NCBI GenBank assembly: GCA_037447655.1
Contig: JBBHKE010002329.1
Span: 144,594-197,652 of the forward strand
DNA length: 53,059 nucleotides
Source: Zygnema cylindricum
Taxonomy: Eukaryota; Streptophyta; Zygnematophyceae; Zygnematales; Zygnemataceae
Direction: 5' to 3'
Part shown: one piece after another, positions 21,248 to 33,399 of the stretch
Layout of the letters: each line of letters starts with the position of its first letter
Numbering within the stretch: the first letter of the stretch is position 1
Position numbers and translations under genes: made by a program
The notes under the pieces: generated by a model
What the model saw: the letters and a program-made list of their open reading frames with translations, nothing else
Database searches by the model: none
What the model was told of the DNA's origin: nothing

Positions 21248-23663
21248 CGAGACAATTGGAGGTAATAAGTATAGTTTGGTAATTGTTGATGACTTCTCTC
21301 GGAAGTCATGGGTGTATTTATTGAAAAAGAAATCGGATGCATTTGAAAAATTTAAAGAATGGCATGTAATGGTCGAGAGGCAAATTGATAACAAGCTTAA
21401 ATCCATTCGTTTGGACAATGGAGGGGAGTTTGTTATTTTTGAGGGGTATTGTAAGAAGTGGGAGAAAAGGCATCAATTCACGACGCCTCATTCTCCGGAG
21501 TCAAATGGAGTGGCCAAGAGGAAGTATTGTACCTTAAAAGAAATGGTCCGTGCGATGGTTCATTGCTCTGGACAAGAGATATTTTTGTGGGGAGATGCTA
21601 TTCTTACGACGAATTATATTTGTAACCGAAGACTCACTTCGGTTTCCGGAAGTAAAACACCAGAGGAGTTATGGAGTGGGGAAAGCCCACGGTTCATCAT
21701 TTGAGAATTTGGGGATGTCTTCTTCGGTTTATGTGGAATCGTCACACCGTGGAGGAATCTCGAAATGTGGATTTTCATGAGGATCTCAAATCCGCCATGA
21801 ATTTCGTGGGGAAATTTAAAGAGAATTTGGATTTTTATGAGGAGAGTGAAATTAATAATTTTTCGTTCATTGGGGATTCGGTATCCGATGAGGAACCGAA
21901 TGTAAAAACTCAGAAAAAATAAATTGGGGAAATCGGTTGAAGTTGAATTTGAAAGAAAGAGTAACGGATCTTTGGATTTCCGAGTGCCTTCGAACATTCG
22001 GAAATCTCAAAGCTCTAAATCAAGTTCTAAATCGAGTTCTAAATCATGTGAGAAGGAAATTGAAATCAAATCCGAGGAAGAGAAAGAGGAGAAGGAGGAG
22101 GCGCAAGTTACTAGGAGGAGCTCTCGGATTACAAAGGGGAAGAAACCGGAGAAACGTACTTACGATCCAAAAGGGGAAAATGCATCGAATTCGCATTATT
22201 TTCTTGCCGATGCTAAAGAGACGGAGTTTCTTTTGTAGCAATCACTTACGGAAAATATGACCGGCGACCCTCAATCTTATGTCGAGGCAAGGAGGTCGTC
22301 TGATTGGGAGAGTTAGTGGAAATTGGCGTGGGAGAAAGAATTTGAATCGGTGGTTGAAAATCGAACGTTTGAGGAAGTGAAATTACCGGAGGGGAAAAAG
22401 GCGATTGATGCAAAGTGGGTCTTTAAAACCAAAACTGGAGATTCGAGTGCGATAATTGAGTACAAGGCGAGACTTGTTTGTAAGGGGTTCCAACAACGTG
22501 AAGGAATTGATTTTAAGGAGACTTATGCTCCGGTGGTGAAGGTCGACTCACTACGGATTATTATTGCAATTGCAGCGATAAGGAAGAAGCACGTCCATCA
22601 AATGGACGTTGAAACAACATTTTTAAATGGTGAGTTGGAGGAAGAGGTATATATGAAGGTACCGGCAGGTGTCTCTTCTTTGCAGGAAGGAAATATATGG
22701 CGTTTGCGAAAGTCATTATATGGTTTGAAACAAATACCACGCACTTGGTATTTAAGACTTCATCAAGTACTATTGAAGTTTGGATTTGTACGGACTACGT
22801 CCGATTCTAGAGTTTATGTGAAAGGTGAAGGAGTTGATCAAATCATCTTTTCTGTTTATGTGGATGATTTCTTGATGGCATACGACAAGTTGGATTGCAT
22901 TAATGAGTTGTAACGTTACCTTGGATTACATTTCAAAGTAACGGATCTTGGAGAGGTACGATATATTTTAGGAATTGAAGTGATACCTGACAAGGAGGGG
23001 AACATTAAATTGAGTCAAGCTCAATATTGTAACGAGATTTTGGAGAGATTTGGTATGTCTGACGCGAAACCGCTTTCTACACCGTTGGATGCAAACCTAC
23101 ACATTCGTAAGTTTGAAGAGCAAGATTCTATCGACGTACCATATCGAGAGGCGGTTGGTTCACTTATGTACCTTAGCATTGGTACTCGTCTAGATATTTT
23201 GGCCGCGGTTTCCATCGTCAGCCGTTATTGTCAGTAGGCAAAGAAGGCACACTGGGAGGCCGTAGGACGTATCTTTCAATACTTGGTTGGTACGATTTAT
23301 CTTGGACTTTTGTTTACTTCTGACAAAAATTCTTGGAGTGTGTTGGGTATTGTGACGTGGATTGGGGCGGAGATTTTGATTCAAGTAAGTCCACGTCAAA
23401 ATATGCATTTATTTTTGGAGGAGCTGCGATCTCGTGGAGTTATAGGCAACAACCTACGGTTGCGTTGAATTCCACAGAATCTGAGTATATGGCTGCGTGT
23501 CATGCAGCTAAGGCTTCAATTTGGATTAAAGAGATGTTACGTGAGTTTAGCATTCCTATTGGTGATATGACGATTTATTCTGACAGCATGAGTTCGATGG
23601 CGTTGGCAAAAAATCCTGTGTTTCATAAGAGGACGAAACACATCAGGATCTAATGGCATTTTG
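21248..23663 (+). pseudogene. Copia integrase-RT-RNase H, copy B 3' part (broken)
   Basis: Integrase resumes at 21248 with V-D-D-F-S-R, L-D-N-G-G-E-F (second Asp) and S-P-E-S-N-G-V-A-K-R-K, again with Lys at the catalytic Glu position. A deletion of about 0.1 kb relative to copy A lies near 21740. The acidic linker covers 21924-22238. RT at 22323-22913 is the best preserved in the cluster, with R-L-V-C-K-G-F, the motif A region and catalytic Y-V-D-D intact, then a stop at 22911. RT thumb and RNase H continue to about 23663 with stops at about 23236 and 23651 and a frameshift near 23340. The RNase H signature S-T-E-S-E-Y-M-A-A is present. Confidence 0.85.
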
Positions 23664-23670
23664 TAAGAGA

Positions 23671-25887
23671 TTTGGTTGAGTGGGAGAAAGACCACGGTTC
23701 ATCATTTGAGAATTTGGGGATGTCATGCTACGGTTTATGTAAAATCAATTAAGAGGAAGGGGAAATTTGCACCAAGGTGTTGGCCGAGAATTTTTGTTGG
23801 TTATAGTGCGAAAGGGAATTTGTACCGAGTGTATGATCTAGCTCGTCACACCGTGGAGGAATCTCGGAATGTGGACTTTCATGAGGATCTCAAATCCGCC
23901 ATGAATTCCGTTGGGAAATTTAAGGAAAATTTGGTTTATTAAGAGGAGAGTGAAATTGAGAGTTTTCCGTACATTGGGGATTCGGAATCCGATGTGGAAC
24001 CGAATGAGAAAACTAAGAAAAACAATTTGAAGAAATCGGTTGAAATTGAATTTGAAAGTAAGGGTAATGGATCTTTGTATTCCCGAGTGCCTTTGAACAT
24101 TCGAAAATCTCAAAGCTCTAAATCCAGTTCTAAATCGAGTGAGAAGGAAATGGAAATTGAATCTAAGGAAGAGAAAGAGGAAAAGGAGGAGCAAGTTATT
24201 AGGAGGAGCTCTCAGATTAGAAAAGGGAAGAAATCAGAGAAACTCACTTACGATCGAAAAGGGGAAAATGCATCAAATTCGCATTATTTTCTTTCCGATG
24301 CTAAGGAGACCGAGTTTCTTTTGTAGCAATCACTTACGGAAAATTTGACCGGCGACCCTCATTCTTATGGTGAGGCAAGGAGGTCGGCCGATTGGGAGAG
24401 TAAGTGGAAACCGGCGTGGGAGAAAGAATTTAAATCGGTGGTTGATAATCGAACTTTTGAGGAAGTAAAATTACAGGAAGGGAAAAAGGCGATTGATGCA
24501 AAGTGGGTCTTTAAGACGAAAAACTGGAGCTTCGGGTGAAAGTATTAAGTACAAGGCGAGGCTTGTTTGTAAGGGGTTCCAACAACCTAAGGGAATCGAT
24601 TTTAAGGAGACTTATGCTCCCGTGGTGAAGTTCGACTCACTACGGATTATTATTGCACTTGCAGCGATGGGGAGGAAGCACGTCCATCAAATGGACGCGG
24701 AAACTGCGTTTTTAAATGGTGAGTTGGAGGAAGAGGTATACATGAAGGTACTGGAAGGAGTGTCTCCTTTTCACGAAGGAAATGTATGGCGTTTACGAAA
24801 GTCATTATATGGTTTGAAACAGGCGCCACGCACGTGGTATTTGAGACTTCATCAAGTACTATTGAAATTTGGATTTGTACGGACTACGTCTGATTCTGGA
24901 GTTTACGTGAAAGGTGAAGGAGTTGACCAAATCATCTTTTTCTGTTTATGTGGATGATTTCTTGATGGCATGCGACAAATTTGAGCGCATTAATGAGTTG
25001 AAACGTTATCTAGGATTACATTTCAAAGTAATAGATCTTGGAGAAGTACGCTGTATTTTGGGAATTGAAGTGATACGCGACAAGGAGGGGAACATTTAAT
25101 TGAGTCAAGCTCAATATTGTAAAGAGATTTTGGAGAGATTTGGTATGACTGACGTGAAACCGCTTTCTACGCCGTCGGATGCAAATCTACACATTCGCAA
25201 GTTTGAGGAAGAAGATTCTGTCGACGTTCCATATCGAGAGGTGGTTGGTTCACTTATGTACCTTAGCGTTGGTACTCGTCTAGATATTTCGGCCGCGGTT
25301 TCCATCGTCAACCGTTATTGTCGCGAGCCAAAGAAGGCGCATTAGGAGGCCGTACGCATATATTTCAATATTTGGTTGGAACCATTAATCTTGGACATCT
25401 ATTTACTTCGGACAATAATTATTTTGATTGTGTTGGTAATTGTGACGGGTATTAGGGCTGCGATTTTGATTCAAGTAAGTCCACGTCAGGGTACACATTT
25501 ATTTTTGGAGGAGCCGCGATCTCGTGGAGTTATAGACTACAACCTATGGTTGCGTTGAGTTCCACACAATATGAGTATATGGCTGCGTGTCATGCAGCTA
25601 AGGCTTCGATTTTGATTAAAGAGATGTTACGTGAGTTAAGCATTCCTATTGGTTGAATGACGATTTATTCTGACAAAATGAGGTCGATGGTGTTGGCGAA
25701 AAATCCAATGTTTCACAAGAGGACGAAACATATCAGTATCGAATGGCATTTTGTAAAAGATTTGGTTACTGCGAATGAGATGTTATCTTCGTACCTACCG
25801 ACAAAAGAGAAGGCGACAAATTTGCTGACGAAAGAAGCTACGTTTGATGTATTTGAGATGGGGCGACCAAAACTTGGATTATTTTGA
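23671..25887 (+). pseudogene. Copia integrase C-terminus-RT-RNase H, copy C (broken)
   Basis: Begins abruptly in the integrase C-terminal region (G-R-K-T-T-V-H-H-L-R-I-W-G-C) joined to the RNase H end of copy B. The acidic linker is at 23994-24326. RT runs 24345-25099 with a frameshift near 24530, an extra T in the run before Y-V-D-D (about 24940), and a TAA at about 25097. RNase H is at 25100-25887 with stops near 25343, 25558 and 25656. It therefore repeats the 3' half of pol already present in copy B. It ends about 33 bp before a polypurine tract. Confidence 0.85.
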
Positions 25888-25910
25888 AGAGTTTGGCGAT
25901 TAAAACAATA

Positions 25911-25928
25911 ACAAGGGGATTGTTGGGA
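25911..25928 (+). promoter_or_regulatory. Polypurine tract and first bases of a 3' LTR
   Basis: 'acaaggggat' is followed by TGTTGGGA, the first eight bases of the LTRs of copies A and B. After 25928 the sequence no longer matches those LTRs, so the 3' LTR is truncated or belongs to a diverged subfamily. Confidence 0.6.
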
Positions 25929-28229
25929 ACTAACAAACTGGGGCAGATTGCATGTGAACGAAGAAATTCTCACCTTAATGTTAAGAATGTCCTCCCAAAT
26001 CATCCATTTTAGAGGACTCCACATGTGGTCTATTCTTAGGAGGTCACGATCACGAGTGGAGAGCACCTGAACAAGCCAAGCACAGCGAAAGGCGTAATGG
26101 GAAAAGAAGAAGTCGTTAGTTTCACATTCTTAAGTTCAAATATCACAGTAAGGTCAAAGTCCAATTTCAGAGAACAAAAAATTGGAAGCTCAAACTCAAC
26201 ACAAAACACGAATACATCAATCTGAATTCAAAGGTCAAAAGAGTTTAAAACCAGGAAGGACTTCAAAACATTTAAAATAGAGAAATCTAGGGCATCCATA
26301 AATGCAATAGAGGGAAAGGAGTTTTTCAATTAGACATTTGCCAAAAAAAAGGAGTAAGAAACGGAATCAAACAGATGCAAAACTAAAAGAGTTGAGAAGT
26401 AGAGGAAATTCTTACCTTAGAAAATATAGAAGGAAATGGAAACATAGCTGCAGGTCAAAAATTCCAACGTAAAGAAAACAACGGAAATCGTGGTTATGCA
26501 AAAAGAAAGACAAATTCTCGACACCATTAAGAAAAACTTACGCCTTAGTCTTCAAGAAGGCCTGCTTAGATATGGCAGTCTAAATAGAAAAGAGGATTTA
26601 GATGAAATCCTAAAAGGAGAAATCTGACAAAGAAATTCCAAAGGATGAATTGAATTTCTACATGAAAGTACTAACAAATATATGTTCGGTGAAAGTACAG
26701 GTTGTACCTTTGATATCGTGCGACGAAGGCGCGAACTGAGTTTGGAGTCGCACATTGGGATTTACCAAAATTCCATCGCCAGCGCAAATGGATTAATCGG
26801 ACGGACTGAAATTTTGACGTCTTTCGAGCGACTAGATAAAAACTATGCGACGGCAAATGCGATCTCAATCAGATGTCAGACAAACATTCGAATGGACTGT
26901 GAGATCGACGTCTTTATTTACAGGATGGATTTTGCTCCTAGTACAACGAGGATAGAGGACATGTCGAGTGGTCCGTATAAAGTGTTGGCACCAGAATCGA
27001 ACGCTTGCGACGCACTAATTCACTGCTCCAGACGCGACCTTATTGGATTTAATCTTTTGCATATTATCATTAGACCACAGGTGGTTCCAACAGGATCATA
27101 CAACAACCAGAGCGAGTACCATTCAAATTGACGGAGCCACAAATTATATCGACTCCGTACTGACCCAACTGTACGGCGGTCGACTGAAATATTCCGCGAG
27201 GATATGGAACGAGAATTCCCATTAATACGACGAATGCCATCGATGACTATTTTGTACCAAATGTAACGCCGAAACATCGAGTGGGAGTGTTAGTTTTGTG
27301 CGATCTTTGGCGATTCATTTGTACCGGCAGACTTTACTGATTCGCATTTTGAGACCTGACGTGACAAGGCGAATCGAACTGTACGGAATTTGACGACGAT
27401 TCCGCCAACCTTTATTTTGTGTACAGATTATAACATAATCAAGGAGCGGCACATTGTGGTGGAAAGCGACAAAACAACATCATCTGATTGCACCACTCAT
27501 TAGGCATTTCACCACAAGATGACAGACAAAAAGATATTAAGTGCATCAAGGCACTTAGAACATTTATCTCATGGAAATGTCATGCAGATCACTCTTAGAC
27601 TCAGAATACTCTTAAGATTCATAAAAGAAGCATTTACTTTATTTCAGATTTCTTTGTACATTCTTTATTAGGATTCTTATCATATAACCTAGAAGGAGAG
27701 TGCAGTTTTATTAAAAAGTTAGCCCATAGGAACAATTTGTATTCCAATCGGGGCTCACTTCTGCTTACTCCTTGTGGCCCCTTGACTATAACTACATTTC
27801 TCAAGCTGCCTAAACCAATCTAATCTATTGGTTTGTTCCTATGCTTCTCCTAATGCTTTCTACTTAGTGGTTCGTACAGGCTAAGTTTTGTTGTGTTATA
27901 TGTCATATGTTTATATGTTGGGTGTGCACTGGCTTATATGATTGTATAAAACTATCAGCCGTTTATCATGTAACTGCGTTTCAGAAACTGCGTAGTGCAA
28001 ACGTTATAATGACGTGAAATTGTATGTTTTGTTAGATTTTGTACGTGTACCTAATTTACAGTAAAAATATCAGCGCGGATAATTAGTATTGAAAGAAACT
28101 CAAATTAGAGCATTGATAAATTATAGTAAAATTTGTTTTCGAAAAAAAATGATTATACGAATTAGAGTTAATAACTCTATTTTTTTTCATATTTGTACTT
28201 TAATTATGTTTCGCGGTGTAATCAACTTT
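25929..28229. other. No gene supported
   Basis: Could hold a diverged 3' LTR, but I find no sister sequence in the window. The longest open frame (26682-27131, 149 codons) shows no motif I recognise and lacks any neighbour that would support it. The stretch from 27480 to 28080 is AT-rich without repeats I can pair. Confidence 0.4.
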
Positions 28230-28782
28230 AACTTGAAATCTTCATTTGCGTACCATGTACGTGCGGACTAGGTCATCGTACGACACAACTTTGTACTCTT
28301 TGCACACGTCTTGTCAAACACCACCTCATTTCTTTAGGGTTCCTGTTTTTCCGCATGAAGAATGAGCGCTCCTAGAAATAGTGTGACAAATGAGCATTGA
28401 CAGAAATAGCATGAGGAAAGAGTGCTACGAGGTTTATTAGTGTTTTCGATTGGATTTTGTAAAGTACATATCATGTGTAGTTTTTTTGAATTACGTTGGT
28501 TGTCCATGGTGACACGTATTTTCTTCATCCAACGTGATGCGGCTCAATTTTTTTTGTAACCGGCAACCCACCTCCTCGAGGTGCCAATGAGGTGGGTTGG
28601 CATTTACAGAAAATTTTGAAGTGAATGCTTCGCAAATGAATATCCAACGTTCATTATTACCTCCCAAGATTCTCTGTATTGTTGTTCGCGGTTAAAAACA
28701 AAATAAATTGTACGGCGTGGTACGGTTAAATATTGATTTCTTTAAACAACCCCACTCTTCGTCCATGGAACTTCACCTTTAG
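28230..28782 (-). repeat. TIR element arm (GGTGAAGTTCC end)
   Basis: Read inverted from 28782 it starts GGTGAAGTTCCATGGACG and matches the arm that ends at 46060 in the same orientation (shared 'gaatatcc.acgttcatt', 'agaaatag.gtga' and 'gcgtaccatgtac' blocks). An imperfect palindrome with 'aacccacctc'/'gaggtgggtt' lies at about 28565-28602. Only one end is visible. Confidence 0.55.
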
Positions 28783-29835
28783 TCTCCTTTGGTTTTTGTT
28801 GTCTTAAATGTTATTTTCTCTTTTTTGGTATCCCCTTTGTACCTAGATGGTTTTTCTATCGCACTTGTATGAAATAAAGTTTTCCTAAATAAGTTCATAT
28901 TTTGAGTTTCACGACAGTGTTTAATAGCTGACGTCAAGTCTCAGGTTTTGAGATCGATCCTTCCCGACAAGGACAATGTCAGAAAAATGAGAAAAACGAA
29001 AAGAATAATGGCCGCGGATTCTGCGTAAAATAACTTTTCAGTTGAGACAAAAAAGACCAAATGACTTATTAGGTAAATGCGACAAAATTGAAAATTCTTT
29101 ACCTACCAAAATCCCACATTCCGTACCGCTGAAAAAAGAGCATAAATCCCACTAGCCAGTTTAAGCCATTTTAGAGTATAGGGGCAAACGATTTCGGCGG
29201 TTATATACGTCAAAAAACGACAATTGCAGTTTATCATCGGAAGTCATGTACGGAATGTACGATTTCAAGCGTTTTCAAGCGTAGTGAGATAATTAATTAA
29301 TTATTCGCATAGCGACACGTCGTTTGCGTGGAAGTACGGTATGTCACGTAGATATAGTACGGAAGACCTAAGTGACGTTATTTTTAACGCAAATTGGCCA
29401 ATAAGGCTCCATCCTTATTTCGCGTTTGGAAAGGACACCTGGCGACGTGCATCAAAGTTACCGGTTACTTTCAAACGACGCAAATATATTTAGCGGCCGG
29501 GTTTGAGGCCGTCTACGGCGAGCCGTACGGGGGATATCTCTTGCGTATCCAAGCGGATGCGCCTAATCATTGTCGGAAACAAAGCCAATTTTTTTTTTCA
29601 CGCAGCCATTTCCCTTTTTTGTCTTTTTTTTGTTTGTTTGTTCGGCTCCATCACGGCAGTTTTCGGTCCAAAGTAGGGTGTGTGCCCATGTGCTAAAGTT
29701 AGGGTTCATCTTGTCGTTTTCCTCAAAAAATTGAATGCTGCACTGACATTTTTTTTTTCATTATGAGTAAAGGATCAAAACAAGAGTGAAATTTACGTCA
29801 TCTTGAATGCTTTCGATGTACAATACTGTACGGTG
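28783..29835. other. No gene seen; repeat remnants
   Basis: 28912-29035 resembles 849-970. 29677-29735 resembles 1519-1575 (the 'g.gtatgtc.ccatgt' MITE end region). Runs of T at 29589-29632 and 29748-29759. No supportable coding region. Confidence 0.4.
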
Positions 29836-30048
29836 CACCGTGTATCGCTATTAGTGTTAACAATTTTTTCGCCACTTAAAACATCTTTTTCCCGTACACA
29901 ATTGTCCGATTTTCACATGGAGACCGCCAATGGGAAGGTGAGAACCCTGGATTCTAATCGCAACCGTCAGATCTATAATCTGACAAGTGTGTACGGAGGA
30001 AAGATATTTAACAGGCGGAAAAAAAAAGACTAATAACGAGACACGGTG
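29836..30048. mobile_element. CACCGTG-family MITE
   Basis: About 213 bp with long imperfect TIRs, starting CACCGTGTATCGCTATTAG and ending in the inverse ('ctaataacgagacacggtg'). The inner block 'gccacttaaaacatcttttt' also pairs with its inverse. The same family is at 311-487 (partial), 36907-37119 and about 37466-37671. No coding content; superfamily not assigned because no clear TSD is seen at this copy. Confidence 0.7.
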
Positions 30049-30893
30049 TACCTTCCCGACAATGTACCGTCGGCCTGGCGACATCCACCGTACTGTACTG
30101 TCAAAGCAGCGATATCTACCGCAGATTCTGTCTGCTAATTCTTGACTTTTGTCGATTACCTGCGCGCCGACTATATACCTAAAATTATAATCTTGAAGGT
30201 TTTGAACGGCTGAGATGCGATTCTACAATCTTGCCGGCAATTGGTAGCTCGAACCGTCATATGACACTTGTACGGAAGGTAATGAACGCCTGTACGGATG
30301 GTATGAAATGTTGCACAGAATTTGGAAAAGCAGACAAATCAGACGGAAAGGTTTGCCAGGTTTTTGTCGTTTAGTTCACATTTGGATGTCGTGGCTGCAG
30401 ATCTACGAGTTCGTCCACATGTGTTCCCTTGTCCATACTATTTGTCGACTGCATTTGTTAATAGATGCTTTCTTTTGATGTTTCGTTCATTGTTTTTTTG
30501 CTTCTTTGGGTGTTTTCGGTTTACCTGCCATCTTTTCTAATTTTCGCTGCTTTTGTCTTGCTTATCCTTTTTGTTTCTTCCCCCCCACATGTAAGTTTTC
30601 AGTTTTTGCAACGCTACTTTCTTTTGTTCCCATGGACTCAGATGGTTTACCATCGCACTTTTCAATAAAGTCAGCCCGTTTTTTTTGATACAAAAGAAAG
30701 AGAAAAATTCGATTTTGGATCAACACTAAAAAGGGTAGGAGCCTCGATAAGTTGAAAGCTAGAAACAAAGCATACAATGCAATTGTAAAAAGTTGGAAAC
30801 AAAGGAAAAGCTAAGAGTGGGTCTCATAAAGGAGGAGAAGCAAGGGAAGCACACACACCCAAAAAAAAACTGAACGGAAAACTGAACTGCACC
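30049..30893 (+). repeat. WRKY upstream region, present again inverted at 36553-36906
   Basis: This upstream and probable 5' UTR region matches the minus strand of 36906-36553 over several blocks: 'gagatgcgattcta', 'gtagctcgaac.gtcatatg', 'cttgtcca.actatttgtcg', 'ttggatcaaca' and 'gttggaaacaaaggaa'. The inverted copy is shorter (about 354 bp versus about 790 bp). Both copies are bordered by a CACCGTG-family MITE. A shorter similar stretch is at 1447-1500. The start codon context is caccATGG. Confidence 0.6.
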
Positions 30894-31183
30894 ATGGAAA
30901 GTGTCGGATTCTCCGACGAGAATAAGCGGAAGCGCCTCTCGGAGTATGTGAAGAATGTCGGTGGAGAAAATGTCGGTGGAGAACATGGCGAGGGAGAGGA
31001 TGCTGGTGGGAAAAAAATTCCCGGAACAGGAAATAGTGTGGACATCGGAGGGATAACGGTTGACTCTGCACCTGTAAAACGGTTAGATTTGCTTTTCCTT
31101 ATTCTTTTCTGTTGTTTTGTTTCTGCGATACAGGTTTTTGGCTGGTTGTGTGTCTTCGCTCTTTTTTAAATCCTCCCTCTCTC

Positions 31184-31234
<51 letters not shown>

Positions 31235-33075
31235 CCTTTTTGAATTAGCCTGGAATATCTAAAGCCTAGGATTCCTGCATGAGAAGAATATTTTTACCTG
31301 ACCGTTTTTTACGGGCAGCAGACGAAGGAAAAGATGCCTCCTGGCCATTCCAGCTGATGGATACACCTGGACCAAATACGGACAAAAAAAACTTCGAGGA
31401 AAGACTCATATGAGGTGAGGAGGAGTAGGGGAGGGAGGAAGAATAGAATGGGGAGAGGGGAGGGGGAGAGGGGGAGAGAGACGGATAGAGCAAGAATAGG
31501 AAAAAAAATAGAGAGAGAGGGAGAAGAGAGAGACAAGGAGATAGTAGGGGAAAGAGGGACGAAAGAGGAGAATATGGGTGAGAAGGGGTAGTTGGGGAAA
31601 TCCAGGAAATGAGGGAGAGGTTTTTAACAAGGAGAGTGAAGGAGATATGGACTGAGAGAGAGGTGCTGAGAGAGGGAGGGAGGGGAGTGCAAATAGGGAG
31701 AGGAGGGAAAGGAGGAGCGCTGGTTAAAAGGAGGTACTGGAGAAGTGGAGAGGGAACGATTGAGTGGTGAAAGGTAGAGGGGGAAAGGAGAGTGAGGTAG
31801 AGGGACAAAGGAGAGAGGAAGAGGGTGAGGAGAGTGGGGAACAGGCGGAGAAGGCTGATATGAAACGAGGCTGATATTTATTGTTTGTTATTCTTTGTCT
31901 TTCTTTTTTCTATTTGCAGAAATTATTACCGTTGCGCCCTTTTTAAAGATCTGAAATGTTTGTGTAAAAGGACAATCAATTTTGATCCTCAAAATCCAAA
32001 ATATATGAGTCTACAGTATACTGGAGAACACAATCACAATTCAGTTCCTGCATGGGATACAGTCGAAGATGTTTCGAAAAACATAAAAATAGAAAACGAT
32101 TCGAAACTTCCCTCCAACAAAACTTTTGAGTTTGAGAAATTTGAAAATTGCCGCGATTTTGTTTCTGAAGTCGATACCGACTCGATTGTCGTCGAGGAAA
32201 GTTGGACGGAGATTGAAATTATGGAGTTTCAAAATGTGGATATTGGAAAGGAAGAAGAAAAAGTAAATGAATTCAACAATTTAAATACAGAGGATTTGGA
32301 GGACTTGGAGGATTTGGATTTGGAATTACCCAAACTACCGAATGAGAGTGAAGGAGAATCCATTTGGGGTTTAGCAGAAAATAATGTTCCTTGGACACCG
32401 GCTTTGGGAACATCAGAAACTGATTATTTTGACACCTTCGAAACTTTACCTACGATTCCGACCGAATGGGGAGAGGTAGAGATAGGTACCCAAAAAAATG
32501 AAACTTCGGTTATTTTGAAAAAAAATGACATTTTGGAAACGGAGAAAAGCACGAAAGAAATTAAAAACGATTTAGTCGAACACGAAAAAGATTTATTCTT
32601 AGGTGTCGTCTTGAATTTGGATGAGATGATAAGCCTCCTGAAATCAAAAAGTGGGAATTTGCAAAAAAATGAAAATTCTGAATGTGCGAATGAAAGTAAA
32701 TTCATCGACACGTCAGATGCGAATTTAAAATGTCAAATTGAAAACTTACTACCCACGCCAACCAACGTCCTAAAAAATCCCCATGGAAGTGTAAATAACA
32801 TTTTGATGCCGTCTTTAGTACCACATTTGGAAAAATCTGCAATTTCAGTCGAATCGAACGGCGGAGATGACATTATCACTGAGAGTAGTAGTTGTACATC
32901 CATTTCCGTTCCGGATTTAGTGGGGACCGGAGGTGTTTCTAGAAGCCCCTCCTATGGGTCTTTTGAATCCACTAAATCGGGACTTTCTATGGACCCCATT
33001 TCTTTTTTGGGGGGAGGGGATTCTTTAAGGGTAAAGGATTTTATGGATCATCAATTATTTCTCGAAGAGGTTTAA
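30894..33075 (+). CDS. WRKY transcription factor with variant core and C-X7-C-X23-H-X-H finger (3 exons)
   Basis: Predicted DNA-binding transcription factor acting in the nucleus on W-box-type promoter sites. Proposed exons are 30894-31081, 31319-31414 and 31920-33075, giving 1440 nt and 479 residues with all splice phases consistent. Exon 1 starts in the context caccATGG. The basic run R-R-R-K-R (residues 64-68) may be a nuclear signal. The WRKY domain (about 75-134) has W-T-K-Y-G-Q-K instead of W-R-K-Y-G-Q-K, then C100-X7-C108-X23-H132-N-H134. The intron inside the domain, after M-R, is at the position conserved in most WRKY genes. The C-terminal ~340 residues are acidic, with E-D-L-E-D-L-E-D-L repeats, and could be an activation region. 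The exon 1/2 junction (donor CG/GTTAGA) is the weakest point; an acceptor three bases later would give 478 residues. An AATAAA lies at 33362. Confidence 0.8.
31173..31231. repeat. (CT)n microsatellite in WRKY intron 1
   Basis: A run of about 25 CT units with a few interruptions at its left end, inside the 237-bp first intron. Confidence 0.9.
31415..31860 (+). repeat. Long homopurine-rich tract filling WRKY intron 2
   Basis: The plus strand is almost entirely A and G for more than 400 bp ('gggagaggggagggggagag' and similar). It forms nearly all of the 505-bp intron. The same strand bias is kept in the captured copy (48229-48763). The long open frames on the opposite strand are low-complexity artefacts. 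Confidence 0.85.
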
Positions 33076-33361
33076 ATGGATTTCTTTGGGGGGAACTTTT
33101 TCGTAAGTCCTTTTTTTTATCTTTCTGTTGACATTTTGGTATCTCTTAAAAATATATAGGTGTTTAAGCATAAGCGGAAAAAGAGATTTACAGTTTTTTT
33201 TTTGTTTCTATCTTTCTTTTAACTTCTCTGGAGTGATTTGTTGGAGAAAGTAGCGAAAATAGTCAAAAACTGTTGTGATAGTTTCTTTGTCTTTTTTTAG
33301 GATTTGTGAATGGACAATTTGTCAGTGGAGCAATTGTTTGCTGTCTTTTACTTGAAATTGT

Positions 33362-33367
33362 AATAAA
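33362..33367 (+). terminator. Polyadenylation signal of the WRKY gene
   Basis: AATAAA about 290 bp after the stop codon, in AT-rich sequence. It is the clearest signal downstream of the gene. Confidence 0.45.
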
Positions 33368-33399
33368 AGAAATATGTATATAAGAAATTATAAGTTTCC

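Larger units (their letters stand above)
14190..23663 (+). mobile_element. Copia retrotransposon copy B (5' LTR to RNase H), split by another element
   Basis: The 5' LTR (14190-14851), PBS, gag, protease and integrase start run to 16946. A gag-only LTR element occupies 16947-21247, and integrase resumes at 21248 after a CGAGA duplication. RT and RNase H follow to about 23663. There is no 3' LTR; the RNase H reading is joined directly to integrase C-terminal sequence of a further copy at about 23671. Copy B starts exactly at the truncation point of copy A, either a nested insertion or LTR-mediated rearrangement. Confidence 0.8.

Noticed and set aside
26682-27131. 149-codon open frame after the copia cluster
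   Set aside because: No motif or neighbour supports it; an overlapping frame exists on the other strand, and it sits in TE debris.
31266-31808. 180-codon minus-strand frame rich in Ser/Pro/Leu
   Set aside because: Antisense reading of the homopurine intron and WRKY exon 2; low complexity.
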